Positions 1-10,942 of a DNA stretch of 64,000 nucleotides are shown here, piece after piece (positions within the stretch are counted from its first letter, which is position 1; each line of letters begins with the position of its first letter). The position numbers and the translations under genes are program-made. This DNA comes from Ligula intestinalis. Its lineage: Eukaryota; Platyhelminthes; Cestoda; Diphyllobothriidea; Diphyllobothriidae. The stretch covers positions 16,998,920-17,062,919 of the forward strand of contig JAYGXS010000007.1 in NCBI GenBank assembly GCA_036362985.1, in the 5' to 3' direction. The notes beneath the pieces are model-generated. The model saw only the letters and a list, made by a program, of their open reading frames with translations, made no database searches and was not told the DNA's origin.

Positions 1-574
1 CGTGTTCGTGCATGCGGGTCTGCAATCGCTTGCCCGTTTCCCCGACAAAGTTCACTTCACAGGAACTACATTTGATCCGATACATGACGTTGGCCGTTTC
101 ACCTCGGGACAGGGGAGCCTTTGGTTTCATTATCAATCGACGGATCGTTGCTTCGGGTCTATGGGCGATGCCGATACCTAATGGTTGCAGGAGTCGAGTG
201 GCTGCTTTGGACACGTTTGGAATTTACGGTAGCGCCTGCAAGACTTTTGGTTGGTTGTCCGTTGGCTTTCTTATTGGGCTGACCCGTCTACTGCGCCCTA
301 GGAAGCTCCGGGGGTATCCGTTGGTAGTGAACATCTGCTATAGATAGCGGAGTTCGGCCACTTTGTCGGCTCTTTCGCTGTAGTGAGTTTCAGCTCTTTT
401 GTACAGACTTCGTAAACAGCTGCGTTTGTGAGACAATGGGTGGTTGCTTTGGTAGTTCATTATCTGACGCATGTTGGTGGCTTTCCTGTAAACCGTCGTC
501 TTTAGGTTCCTGTCAGACTTGCGATGAACCAACACGTCCAGGAACGCCATCTGCCCATCGTTCTCCGCCTCCAT
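1..574 (-). pseudogene. Penelope-like element fragment: RT C-terminus, linker and start of GIY-YIG domain
   Basis: Reading on the minus strand, 574-338 encodes the end of a PLE reverse transcriptase. The visible blocks are MAFLDVLVHR, TVYRKATN and HPLSHKRS, the post-catalytic signature of PLE RTs. A linker follows, and at about 105-1 comes the start of a GIY-YIG endonuclease (VMYRIKCSSC, then NFVGETGKRLQTR), cut off by the window edge. RT followed by a C-terminal GIY-YIG domain is the defining PLE layout. The RT catalytic core is missing: the copy starts abruptly next to a TA-rich run at about 577-603. Stops in the linker show it is dead. The plus-strand frame over 12-347 is a shadow. Confidence 0.8.
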
Positions 575-576
575 TG

Positions 577-603
577 TAATATATATATATGTATATATAT
601 TAA
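577..603. repeat. Short TA-rich microsatellite
   Basis: An interrupted (TA)n run sits exactly between the truncated 5' end of the PLE fragment and the SINE-A copy, so it may mark an insertion boundary. Confidence 0.6.
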
Positions 604-611
604 TTTGGTTT

Positions 612-880
612 GGCAGATTTGGTTAATTAAGTTGACCCAATTGTTAAAAAACTCGCGGCATTCGGCGGGATTCGAACCTACATAGGAGGGAGGTCTTTGA
701 CGCAAGCCAAGGCTCTACCTACTTGAGCTATGAATGTCGCGCTTCATACTGCGAGTTTAATCACACTTGGATCAATATTGCCCGCCCAACTTTGCTGCTC
801 ATATGGAATCCACCAATATGGGACGGCAGGATTTCCTAAGCAATCATTTAAGAATCCACCAGAATGACCACTATTTATTT
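612..880 (-). repeat. SINE-A copy 1, tRNA-derived
   Basis: On the minus strand about 740-655 has both internal pol III promoter boxes: an A box around TAGCTCAAGTAGGTAGAGC and a B box GGTTCGAATCC. Between them CTTGG and CAAAG could form an anticodon stem enclosing CTTGCGT (TGC, Ala-like). The conserved unit extends well beyond the tRNA-like part on both sides and recurs at 15895-16104 and 16422-16700 in the same orientation. Shared flanking blocks include TTGACCCAATTG and TTTCCTAAGCAAT. The extra conserved sequence upstream of the A box argues against a plain tRNA gene. Confidence 0.7.
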
Positions 881-988
881 ATTTAAATGCCTAAAGATTC
901 GGGCTCCAGATATGTTATTGCGTTCATCATCTTCCAAAGGTAAGAAAGAAGAAAAAGGTGCGGGTTCATGGACCAAATCATATTTGAA

Positions 989-1024
989 CTGACATTTCGA
1001 AAACCTTCTCGCTTCTATCGTCAG
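989..1024 (-). ncRNA. Hammerhead-like motif at the 3' side of PLE-I
   Basis: On the minus strand the sequence reads CTGACGAT, a short hairpin (AGAA/TTTT), then CGAAATGTCAG. This matches the minimal hammerhead layout CTGANGA / helix II / GAAA / GTC known from PLE terminal repeats, with ACGT changed to ATGT. Outer helix I pairing is not convincing, so activity is uncertain. Confidence 0.4.
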
Positions 1025-1764
1025 AATTTAGTGGAAGTTGAGTCTGGTGGTCTTGAGTTAGTCCGCTTTGCCATTTTCCTCAAATTATATGGGTGTTGGA
1101 CGTGTAAACTTTGACCTGCCCGTTCGTTGCCGACCACACTTGATCTCCCGGAGGTTGGCTGCTGGTGGGCTGGCGTGACCTTCGTCCCCTCCGCGGTCAG
1201 CATAGTTGTAGGCGAGTAAGTATGCTTACTGGCCTCCCCCACGTCACCCGGAGGACTGATCACTCGTTGCTGTTCACATGGGTAGCTCTTTGCCTGGCGG
1301 TTGCGACGTTGAGACAGTGTTTGATTTTGGTCGCGTGACCTCCGACCTCCACCCATATTTTCCGTGGGCATTGGCTCTTGGTCCTGCGTAGTCGTTTGCC
1401 CTACTGGCCCTGGCTGACTTGATGCGGGCTTTGTGCGAAGCGCTTGGTAGGCAAGGTTCAGGTCGATAGCTCTGTTGACTGTGCCAGTGGAGGACCAACT
1501 TTCCAGCACTAGCCTGGCCATTTTCTTATTGGCCCTGCCGATCACTCTCGATTTCTCAAAGGTGAATTCGTGGTTTAGCTGTTGCACGCGGCCATAGACT
1601 AAAAACAACTTGCTTTTGCGATTGATTGCAAGTTGATGTTCGTGCAACCTTACACCCAGGCGTTTTCCCGTCTCTCCAACATACCTCGCCTCGCAGTGTT
1701 TGCACGGTAGGCTGTTGACTACGGCTGATTGCTGGGTTGCTGGCAGAGGGTCTTTGGGCTTCAT
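1021..1764 (-). pseudogene. PLE-I GIY-YIG endonuclease and C-terminal tail
   Basis: A 247-codon open frame. Near residues 15-45 the GIY-YIG core is visible: VVNSLPCKHC, then ARYVGETGKRLGVRLHEH (conserved G, R and H/E positions). A PLE-typical stretch follows (RVIGRANKKMARLVLESWSS). The last 120 residues are low-complexity and polar with no recognised domain. The domain nicks target DNA during PLE integration. The methionine start is only an ORF start; in the intact element this would be the C-terminal part of a fused RT-endonuclease protein, and the upstream frame is broken at about 1800-2050. Confidence 0.75.
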
Positions 1765-2046
1765 GAGTTGCTGTCTGATTGTGAAATCTGGTCTATGCGC
1801 AACTCCAATCCTAAAAGGTTTAAGGATTCGTGCATTTTCAATTTGGGCATGGTGAGCCAGACTTTTGGCTTTTCATCTTCGCTCGACCGATGAACGCAAG
1901 GCTTCTTGAGGCACTTCCGGATGAAAGATTTTGGATAATCCTTGGCTTTGAAAAGGGCATGTTAGAACTTCATCTCCCCCTGCTTCCCACTGTCGTCGCA
2001 ACAGTCTGTTTGAACACGTCGGAAGAGGGTTCTAATACAACTGTGT

Positions 2047-2960
2047 TTATGCCCAAAAAGGTTGGTTGCTTTGGAAGTGAAGAATGCGCCTGGCGTTAGT
2101 TGTCTTACGGTAGACCATTGTCCTTTTCTTCCCGTCTGCCAGTTTTGTAACTTGGACGTCAAGGAAGGGCAACTGATCACTGACTTCTTTTTCCATGGTG
2201 AACTGGATGTCGTTAAAGGTCGAGTTCAACAATGCCACGTGGCTCCGCTTTAGTATGACGAATGTGTCATCGACGTATCGGGCCCAAAACTTCAAGGGGT
2301 TCGAGCTGAAGACTAGCTGTTCAAGCCTCTGCAGAACTGCTTCGGCAAGGAGTCCAGACAGAGGTGAGCCCATCGGTGTCCCCTTCTCCTGCTCGTACAC
2401 TTGGCCGTTGACGATGAAAAAGGTCTTAAGACACATTTCGAGGAGCTCGATTATGTGCGCTCGTTTGAGTTGCTACTCGGTCTCGTGACATTTTTCACGA
2501 AGAAGGCCATCGATATTGCTGATAGCCAGTGCGGGTTAGATGGAGGTGAATAACGAGATCACATTGAATGACACCATCACCTCGTCTGCCTCTACCACAA
2601 TGTGATGAATGCGCGTCACGAACTTTCCAGCCGACTTCACTGTCCACGGCGAATCCTTGGTGAGGAAAGAAAATCGCTGGTACAACCACTCTGATAGCCC
2701 AAAGGTTGGGGTGCCACATAATAAGACGATGGGGCACTCCTGACTTGTGGACTTTTGGCAGGCCGTAGAGGCACGCCATCGCGGCATCAGTGGCTTGTGC
2801 TGCCAGTGTTTCTCTTCTCGTGAGGGCTCCCGCCTTTTTTAGCTTTTCGACCGTATTGTTTATAAGTTCACGAGTTTTTTGAACTCATTGGCAGTTGATG
2901 GCGTATAGGATTCCTTGTCCGGTAAAAGTAGCTTATTTAGCTCCACTCATATACCACTAT
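2047..2960 (-). pseudogene. PLE-I reverse transcriptase, frameshifted
   Basis: On the minus strand, 2955-2700 encodes the region from LLLPDKESYTP to GLPKVHKSGVP, the PLE RT entry block. A frame change is then needed to reach VSFNVISLFTSI at about 2560; PLE block A normally has Asp where Asn is seen here. From 2436 to 2047 the frame is open with GTPMGSPLSGLLAE, ARYVDDTFVI (catalytic YVDD present), QLPFLDVQV and TMVYRKTTNA. The two usable frames overlap imperfectly and at least two frameshifts are present. Loss of the block A Asp would abolish polymerase activity. Confidence 0.75.
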
Positions 2961-2977
2961 TCTCATCATTTTGTCCT

Positions 2978-3447
2978 GCAAAAACGGTGGTTATAGAGTT
3001 TTGTGGGGTGGGGAAATAGGATAGGCAGTGAAGGAAATTTTTAGAAGTAAGTGTAAAGGGAAAAAATGTAGTCGAAGTTGCGTCCCGCCGCCGCTGGGAT
3101 CAGGTTGTTCCACATGTAAATTGAGAGTGTGCGCGGCGCTTCGCGCCGCGGACTATACTAATCTATCTCCAGAACGGTAAGTTGGACCGCAGGTAAGTCG
3201 AAGTCGATGACCTCCTAACCACCATTTCAATTTTTCGGGAAATTTAAGAAACCTGCAGTTTGATAATTCGGTTTTTCCGCAATAAGGCAAATGATAATGA
3301 AGATAGGGAAAATAAACAGATATATATATATCAACAACACTTCTTAGTACAGCAAAATTAAAATGCATTGAGCATTAGCTAAAGTATATTCCACTGGGTG
3401 TCCTAATTCTTCGCCCATAAAACCCGTTAACCACCGTTTTCGTAGAA
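2978..3447. mobile_element. MITE-like insertion inside PLE-I
   Basis: About 470 bp without coding potential, bounded by an inverted repeat. CTGCAAAAACGGTGGTTA at the left end pairs with the reverse complement of the segment ending near 3445 (CTACGAAAACGGTGGTTA), and similarity continues inward through a TTTTGTGGG-like block. It interrupts the PLE-I frame between the N-terminal region and the RT entry block. Inside it is a strong GC hairpin at about 3130-3154 (GCGCGGCG ... CGCCGCG). No clear target duplication was found. Confidence 0.5.
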
Positions 3448-3480
3448 AAACATGTACGTTGTAGGTATTAATGAGTGGGG

Positions 3481-3830
3481 CTACACAATCTTCTGTTGCC
3501 CCTTGTCCATTAAGAGGTTGTTCACCTTTCCCCTATACTCAGCCTTATCAATGATGACCGTAAAGCGTCCTTTATCGGCGGGCAAGATAACGATATACTC
3601 AATATTTCTTATATTCAGAAGTTCTCGTTTCTCTGCTTCGGAAATCGTCGTTTGGCGTTTGTGCTGAAGGAGGAAATTTGCCACTTGTTGTCGAATGGCA
3701 TTTTTGCACTCCTCATTTGCCTCATTTCTGAAGCGCCGATTTAAAAAGTGTCACGAAGTCCTCTGGTCGAGCATCTCTCGTACTGAACTTTGCGCCATAA
3801 GTGAGTTGGGGGAGACCAGTTAGCATATTG
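3481..3830 (-). pseudogene. PLE-I N-terminal region
   Basis: Two frames align with the N-terminal region of the PLE at 43-46 kb. At 3830-3722 the sequence reads AKFSTRDARPEDFVTLFKSALQK. At 3684-3481 it reads LLQHKRQTTISEAEKREL, then IVILPADKGRFTVI, the conserved PLE block that precedes the RT core. The next expected segment is found only beyond the MITE at 2955, so the insertion explains the gap. Confidence 0.65.
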
Positions 3831-3906
3831 ACTAGCCTACAACTACGCTGACCGCAGAAGGGACGAAGGTCACGCCAGCCCACCAGCAGGCAACCTGCGG
3901 GAGACC

Positions 3907-4223
3907 GTAGGAAATCCCCTCGCGTCTTAATTTCTCCACTAGAGTTGGGGACTTGCGGTTGTGTTTGACGCCTGAGGCAGTTCCTTATGAAACTGGTCTG
4001 ATATCCGTTGGCTCGAAACGAGCGATACAGGTACGTTAGTTCTTTCTTGAGAAGTTCCATTCACCTGTTCATAGTACTTATTCTCGAAATGACAGTGGTT
4101 CCTGAGGCCGAGATTCAGTAGTTCTAGTACGTATTTTGTTTGGATCTCGACAGGATTATCCTGTAAGCGTTGTGCTACACAACCAATAGCATATATATCA
4201 TGTATAAATTGAAATATTGGCAT
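3907..4223 (-). pseudogene. PLE-like fragment of another copy
   Basis: On the minus strand the sequence includes ELLKKELTYLYRSFRANGYQTSFIRNC, which resembles the 'NGYP..FI' segment between RT and GIY-YIG in PLEs (compare 52479-52700). An overlapping frame contains ELLNLGLRNHCHF, which looks more like a PLE N-terminus. It abuts the inverted arm of PLE-I at 3906, so it is best read as a remnant of a different copy into which PLE-I inserted or with which it recombined. The assignment within the PLE is uncertain. Confidence 0.45.
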
Positions 4224-4390
4224 CCCAAGCGAAACATTTGATGAGTGATGAAGCCATTTGGGTAACTATTTTGTGCATATCTCACACGTCTGAAGACGAG
4301 CTGGGGAACCAGTTTCGAAAATTCACCTAATAAACATTTTCTTTCTCCAAGAACTTTATCACTCATAAAATATATATATTCACTCAGAAA

Positions 4391-4979
4391 TGTGCGAACA
4401 CCGATCGAATAGGCTTCCGAACTAAACAAAGTTCATGTGGTGGTCCGAGGTCCCCAACGGGTGACCGCCCGCCAGGCAGATTCCGGCCAAGTGATAATAG
4501 CAGTAAGGGTGGGGGGTATGGCAGCATTTGGGGGTAACTTGATACATAACTGTTTCGAGCTTATTATCCTTCATCAGCCAAGCATAACCCTGAACACCAG
4601 TTGGTCGGACAACACAAACAAACGCACTCACAGACGGCGCAGTTGGTCCGCCACTGGTGTCTATCAGATGGGTCATAAGCACTTCATCGAACCGCAGTTA
4701 ATCAGCGCCTCGCCACCTGCTATTTGGTGTCACTGCTGATCGGGTATATATTCCTTCAGGGATGTGCGAACACCGATCGAATAGACTTCCGAACTAAACG
4801 AAGTTCATGTGGTGGTCAGAGGTCCCCAACGGGTGACCGCCTGCCAGGCCGATGCCGGTCAAGTCATAATAGCAGAGAGGGATGACAGCCTTCGGGGGTA
4901 ATTTGATGCAGAACTGTTTCAGGCTTATTCACCTTCATTCAGCCAAGCATAACCCTGAACACCGGTTGGGTCAGACAAA
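4391..4979. repeat. Two-unit direct repeat, spacing about 372 bp
   Basis: The segment starting TGTGCGAACACCGATCGAAT at 4391 recurs at 4763 and stays alignable for about 220 bp, to the shared block AAGCATAACCCTGAACACC (ending near 4617 and 4979). Small indels and substitutions separate the copies. No open frame or pol III box is evident. It may be a tandem pair of a short interspersed element; the intervening 4618-4740 is not duplicated. Confidence 0.65.
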
Positions 4980-4989
4980 AAAAAACATA

Positions 4990-5417
4990 TGCGATTAAAA
5001 ATGGCGCAGCTAATCTACCACCATACATTTCCCATGTCCTTTTCGGTAATGCCCTTCTGCCTATATCCTAGCCGCCTCGCAGTAAAGGCTCGAGTGAGAG
5101 CTCTAATGGCAACATGGACGGACGAGTGTGTCCTTTTACAGATCGATGTACGCGTATTGCCCCTGTATACATATATATCCATGAATTATTATTATTTGTT
5201 TGTGCGCCAAGTGTATCCATGAATATTTGTTCTTCACCGATCTAGTAGAGAAACAGTATGGGCCACAATGCTCGGAACACCGTCAAGTCTGCATAAAAAC
5301 CCTTGTAGCTCGCAACATGTTTACCCAACGGGCCCGCAAGTTATACTGCGTCAAATGAAAAAGGAGGCATATTTCGATGTATAAAGTATCGTTTGTTAAC
5401 TAATAGCTAATTTCTTT
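4990..5417. other. No feature recognised
   Basis: AT-rich sequence with short open frames only; no domain, promoter box or repeat structure seen. Confidence 0.5.
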
Positions 5418-6130
5418 TTACCGAAAACTGTCATATCCAAAAAGGACTGTGCGACAGGTCAATGATAAACATTCGTTAGATAAGTGACAAAATGTAAGAA
5501 AACACGATAAACGAATACAAAAAGAAAGAGTAATAAATACGTAACACTTATACTTTGTTGATTGTCCTTTAAAGTTTATAATAGCAGTAATTCTGGAGGG
5601 CATAGAGACAAATATATTCTCAATGGTAGTCCGGTCTATACAATTATTAAGGATTAACTCCAATTTCTGTTTCATTGAAAGGTGGTTTGGTGCCTTGTCC
5701 CAGTTTTTCTTGATTAAGGCGAATGGATCTTCAATGGGATTGAGGTCCGGACTGTTTGGAGGAATCAAAATATTTATCAGGCCGCAGGCGGACAGGGTGG
5801 CTGTATTCTTCAAAAGTTGATCATAGTCGTAAGGCCAATTATAATCATACCTCCTTTGATTGGTGAGCAGGGGCATTGCCATGGTGCATGAGAATATCCA
5901 TTGTACGCCTCTGAATGCCAGCATAACCAAAGACATTTTAATGATGTCGACGTATACCTGGCTGGTAATCGTATTTTTATGTCGACCGCCAGATTGGTCG
6001 CTCACAGAACTTGATCGCCATCCAAACCATGAGGCGTCGGTTTTTCTTGAATGCTGATGGCAAACCAGTGCGTTCTTTGGGGAGGTGCGTTCCGCATATT
6101 ACCGCATGTGCCGACTTTATAGACTTGTCT
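5418..6130 (-). pseudogene. Tc1/mariner-like transposase remnant
   Basis: The central and C-terminal parts of a DDE transposase are visible on the minus strand: RRLMVWMAI near 6030 (usual 'SVMVWG' block), then in another frame the hallmark PPNSPDLNPIEDPFALIKK at about 5750-5690, which holds the third catalytic acid. The second catalytic block appears near 5890 in a shifted frame as HHGNAPAHQSK, where families in this group have an Asp before NAPAH; here it is Gly. There are frameshifts near 6000 and near 5880. The N-terminal DNA-binding domain is absent. No terminal inverted repeats were identified. Confidence 0.75.
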
Positions 6131-7089
6131 AAGAAGAGTACTTAATCACAATAAAAATGCTTTTCAAAAATGAAAGTCAGTGACTAATGTATTTCTGAGC
6201 AAATAGGAAACGTTCCTTGATAAGTTTCTTACTTAACATGGCTTTACTGTAGCAATCTGATTGTAAAGGCCAAATTTCCGCATTCAGTTCCTAACTAGGA
6301 TCCGAGAGAAAATTGGCGAATGCTCCCTATGAATAGCCCTAAGGGGCATATAATGGTATTTTTTAATGTTCGACGAATAAAATTGTCATCCTGTTTTGGT
6401 GTAGACTGTTTTCCTCCGGAAATCTTCCTTCTGGGAACCGTTTAATCTGCATACTTAATGAAAGTGATGACTGCCTCTGTGTGCGTCTCGGTTATCATTA
6501 GTCTCCGGAGTCAGCTCGAAACGCCTTCTGCACCTTCGACGTGCGTGTGCGTGTGGCTAGTACGACACTCACTTTGTAGGCGCGCGCGGGCGCACTGGCA
6601 TGCGCGTGTGTGTTTCTCTACTGTCCAGTCGCCTGACTGCTTTCATTGTTTGGAAGGAAGCCAGCCTAAGCGTAAATCACTTGACCTCACGACAGTTCCC
6701 CCGTCGATTTCGATTATGGGCGCCGCGTGCTCCAACAGCCACAGCAAACGCTGAAGTAAGCCGCAACAGACAATGAGGCGAGCTGGGCAAGCGACAGGAA
6801 GGCTACAGCATACAGGGACAACACAGAGAACTAGCACGAGAGAGAACAGGAGTTTAGGCAGACTCGCGCAGAATATACCCACTTACTCGCCACTTCCACC
6901 TCCGTTTCCGGTGTAAAGACAAAGTCACTAAGACAGGGGATGAGGGAGGGTGTAGATGGCTGGCGCGGTAATCACTCAACACGCGCACACTTGACACAGC
7001 CATCTCGCTAGGTATGCTCCCGCCTGCGCGGGAGCGCCATAAAGGCCACATTAAGATGGAGAAATTGCAGCCTGACTCTCAGTCCTCCT
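6131..7089. other. No gene recognised
   Basis: Contains a GT/CG-rich stretch at about 6470-6620 and otherwise unstructured sequence. A very short frame beginning MGAACS at about 6716 resembles an N-myristoylation start but stops after 12 codons. I see no supported exon. Confidence 0.4.
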
Positions 7090-9500
7090 TCTCCTCCCAT
7101 GTGTTAGTTCGACCATCGCGCCACTACCTACCCCACTCTAACCCTCTCAACTGTGTTTAAACGGTGACAAGACAAGTCGAGATGGCCGCACAGAGAGAGG
7201 CCGTAGGCCGCAGCCGTAAACGCCGCCTAGTATATAGTGACAGTAGACTTTGCGCCGGTACTACTGCACTGTCTACTCTCACTCACCTATAGTAGGTGTC
7301 TAGCCTGATTCTAAGAAGCCAGGCCTCGTTCTGCTAAACAACCACTAATGCTATTTCTAGTGTTACTGCTAGGGTGCATCTGAGTAATATTGACGCTGTT
7401 TAAAGTCAGCGCAGGGATCATACCCCCTCAAACCTAACAACAAGTGTAGTATTACTGGCGCTGGCACTGGTGCCACCACTTATCAGCGTTGACGCTGACT
7501 GAGCCTTCAATAGGGTTCCTATACCCTTGATCTGAATAAGGAAGGTGAATCTGGGTTTAACTGCTTCGGGGAAGTACAGGCTTGGGGGCCTGAGCAAAGC
7601 TGTGCTTGCCTTGGCTTCCGCACTCTCAGCTCGATCCCTCGAGCTGTACGGAATAAGACGCTGTTGCCATAGGTGCTTGCATATTATGTAAGTGCTTATT
7701 CTATAAAGTATACTTACTGAGGCTAGTAGATAGTATACTAAAAGTACTGCCTGTGTATCTTCTATTTAAGGAGATGCACCCAGTATGCACTCCCCTGTCT
7801 GTATGAGGAAGAAGTGATTAGCATTTGGATAATAATAGAGCTGGGTGTCCTGATCAAAGATGCATACGCCTTGGTTTTCGCACTTTCAACTCGATCCATC
7901 GAACTGTATGGACTAAGAAGCTGCTGCTATAGGTACGTGCCTATGCCAGGATTACTAGAGCCAGCACGGGGTTAATGTCCCCTCAATCTTGACAAAAAGT
8001 GTCGCTAGCACTGATGCTGCCATTTGTCAACGGCGATGTGGGCTGAGCCAATGCTAGGGCTTATATCCCTCTGCTTTCAGTAGGAATGTGAGTCTGGGTT
8101 TAACTATTTCGGGTAAGTACTCGCTTGGGGGCCTGAGCAAGCTCTACTTGACTTGGTTTCCGCCCTCTTATCTCAAGAAAAGTAGTTCCGCTGGTTGAAG
8201 TTTGGTCTAGTCCGTGTTCCCTTGATCTCTAGTGTACTACTTTTGAAAGTATTATTCTAGGGGGCTAATTCTAGTAACCATACTTGCTAAGACCCGTAGG
8301 TGGTAGACTACCATGCAGCCTGTGCATACATGTGAGACATTTTAGTTTAGTGTGCAGTTATAGACCTATTAGGGGATATTAGTCAACTCAAGGTTTGGGA
8401 AAGGTTTATGCAACAAGAGCTGCGGATCTGTCGTGCATTTAGGTGGTAACAAAAGTACATGTCCACTTGTCAGGATACTTCTGTTAGAAGTGCCATGCCT
8501 AGGCTTAAGTGCTGGTTCTAGTAATCATACTTGCTAAAGCCTGTACATGCATGTAAAAATGTTGGAATTTTAGTAACAGCAGAGTTAAAGAATGTGTATT
8601 TGATGATAGCTTAATATCTGCCACCGATGCGCATCTACAATATCTATTTTTAGCTCAGAAGTTGCGGAGCACCGTCGGTCTAGTTGGAAGCAAGATTCTC
8701 CAGCAGTCCACTAGTCATGGAAGCTTGGCAACTTCCCTAATCAGCACTAATGATTCAGAAATATGATGTTCATCCTATTTTATATCAATTCAGTATAACA
8801 GGTGGGAATATTAGTTTATCAGCTGAGGTGATTCTGTCTCATTCGGTAGGTAAGGTTTTTAACTAGCTTCGCATTGTTACTGCTAGGACTCTTGCTTCTA
8901 CTGCTTGTTCTTTATACTGATAGTACTGGTAGCGCCAGTGTTATTTCTATTTAACTGATAGTGGAATAGTGCGAGTATCTCTAAAAGAAGAATTGATGAG
9001 TACAGTAAGGAGAGAGTACACTACAAGTATAAATCTAAAGGACAGCCGTACAAATTACAGTATCAGGTAGGTACAGTAGGACAGTCTAAATCAAATGCAA
9101 CAGGAGTAGGACGATTTCAGTGATGCTGGTAGTATTAATGTTAGTGGTGAAACCAGCAAATCAGCGCTCTCCATGCGTACTGCCCTTTCAACTCTATCCA
9201 CCAGGCTGTCATCTTATTGGTTGACGAAAGTTATTAAGAAATAGCTCAAGTTTTACCATATCTTTATGTTACATTTTGCCATTTATTGTTAATTGGCTAA
9301 ATTTTGCATTGTCTAACTCCCTCTTGAGGACCCAGAAGAGGTCTTCTTTGTAATAGGAGAGGAATCTGCTCTCTAGTCACTTAAGTTGCTACATGCTATT
9401 AGGTCGTAACAAGTGGCTGCCGTAGCCTTTCTAGGTTACCTAGATCTAGCTCAGATTTTTAGAGATAACCATCTTTCTAGAAATGTGCTCTACAAGTTCG
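7090..9500 (+). repeat. ORF-less long repeat block, copy 1
   Basis: About 2.4 kb with no meaningful open frame. Long stretches align in the same order with 58030-60640: TACCCCACTCTAA and ACTGCACTGTCT near 7130-7275, GTAGATAGTATACTA near 7725, and the TAGCTCAGATTTT block near 9450. Inside the block, a sub-unit at 7395-7620 (ending GGGGGCCTGAGCAA) recurs at 7950-8145, so it is built from internal repeats. A tRNA A-box-like piece (AGCTCGATCCCTCGAGCT area near 7630; clearer in copy 2) lies in each unit on the minus strand. It resembles no family I recognise. Confidence 0.65.
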
Positions 9501-9504
9501 GCAC

Positions 9505-10125
9505 TGCCCATTTTCATTCAGTCGGTCTTTTGTTTGCGTAATCCGAGAACGCATTGTAGTTGTTGGACGACAGGCGATAACCATGCTGAGCATCGATATA
9601 TTTCGTTGCTTCTGACACATACTTTGTGTATGGTAGAGGGTGCCAGAGTGCCAATGACTCTCTTCTGCTCATTCCCCGTTGGCACGTACGGAGGCAGTGG
9701 CTGACGAAACTGTTTGAGTATCAAATCCCTACTAGATGGTCCCGAAAGTGACGTAGTTCTCGCACTCATCCCTCAGGATCAGTTCAATGTATTTTCCCCT
9801 CTGGAGGAGTGCTCTAATATAGATGCGTTTATGCGCCATTGGGCGGTTGCTATGAAAATTATTCATTTGGGTTTTGTTAGTCGCCTTTCTATACACAGTG
9901 ATGCTGGATTTTTCACTCGGTCTGCGTATGACGAGGATGTCAAGTAAAGCCACTTGTTCGACGTTCTCTTCTTCCCTTGTGAATTGAATGTCGGAGAAGA
10001 TGTCGTTAAGCAGGTTGTAGAAGCATGCTGGTTTGCTCCCTTCGATTATAACAAACTTGTCATCCAGGAATCGGCATCAGAACGCAGGTTGGTATTGGTA
10101 AAAGGCGACTTTTCTCAGCGATGTC
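9505..10125 (-). pseudogene. Penelope-like RT fragment
   Basis: Minus-strand frames give FLDDKFVIIEG (the YVDD block, here LDD) at about 10080-10045, DIFSDIQFTREEE at about 9990, ALLDILVIRRP and TVYRKATNKTQMN at 9945-9880, and HSNRPMAHKR at about 9850. A second frame (9769-9518) continues into the post-RT linker (QPLPPYVPTGNEQKRVIGTLAP). The RT N-terminus and endonuclease are missing. It directly abuts the long repeat block on its left. Confidence 0.75.
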
Positions 10126-10942
10126 AAACCTGAGCACAATGCAAATCAAATAGTTTTGCGTTTTGAAGTGTGCTCGATGCTCTCTTTCTATGAAACTCTA
10201 ATGATCGGTTTCTTGACCGAACTGAGACTTGTGACTAAGACCTGATCTGTAAGTGATAACCGTAACCGGTTAGGACAATGGCTTGATCCGGAATAAAAAC
10301 CCAAGCATTTCTCTAATACGAATAGGCATCAGCAGGATATAATGCTGACAGTTTGGTGGTCTTTTTAAGTTTAATCCACTGCGGTGTTCTCATAACGAAC
10401 AGCAGCATCAGCGCAAAAATTTACTGCAAGAAACTTGAAGAAAGGCATTTTCGCTTGGTAAAAATGAGACCTGCGCTAGCATAACACTGATAGAATAAAA
10501 CCAGAAAAATTCCATGACCTTTACCACGCCTACCATATTATTCCATATTAATCTTTAAGCATCTAAACATTTCAAGCAACTTTCAGGAGCAAAAGTGAGT
10601 AAAAAAGGTACATTCAAAGCTTTCTTAGCACCAAAGCCAATAGTTTTTTACCGATGAGATGTAAGTGATCTTGTTCCTCGATAGCAGCGAGGTTCAAAGA
10701 CTATGCACTGACAGATTTTAAAATACATAGTGTTGCATTTCCAAGGAGAAACGTTTGTTGCTGAAATTAGCAACTATTTTTCTAACAATGTAATATGTAC
10801 CGCCAGCGAAAGGCGTTATTGCAAGTTTCAAATTACACAGTGAACAGATCTGGATTCTTCAAACTTAATTGGGGAGGTAGATACCGAGGCGGGGGCTTGG
10901 AACGTCACCAGTAATTAGTTCTTTTGACTGCTTTTATTTCAG
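10126..10942. other. Non-coding, probably intron of the TTLL gene
   Basis: AT-rich sequence without open frames, running into a pyrimidine-rich tract and AG at 10941-10942 that fits a splice acceptor for the next exon. Confidence 0.5.

Larger units (their letters stand above)
960..3906 (-). mobile_element. Penelope-like element PLE-I with inverted terminal segments and an internal insertion
   Basis: PLE modules run in order on the minus strand: N-terminal region (about 3830-3481), RT (2960-2047) and GIY-YIG (1764-1500). The stretch 1147-1213 near the 3' end reappears in inverse orientation at 3834-3906 near the 5' end with few mismatches, so the copy carries inverted pseudo-LTR segments. The reading frame is split by a 0.47 kb insertion at about 2978-3447. 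A hammerhead-like motif lies at 989-1024. The copy is dead through frameshifts and stops. Confidence 0.7.

Noticed and set aside
661..740. Functional tRNA-Ala gene on the minus strand
   Set aside because: Box A, box B and an anticodon-like stem exist, but acceptor-stem pairing is poor and the similarity extends far outside in two other copies, so a SINE is more likely.
6716..6754. Short frame MGAACSNSHSKR resembling an N-myristoylated protein start
   Set aside because: Stops after 12 codons before the nearest donor-like GTAAGC; no second exon could be joined in frame.
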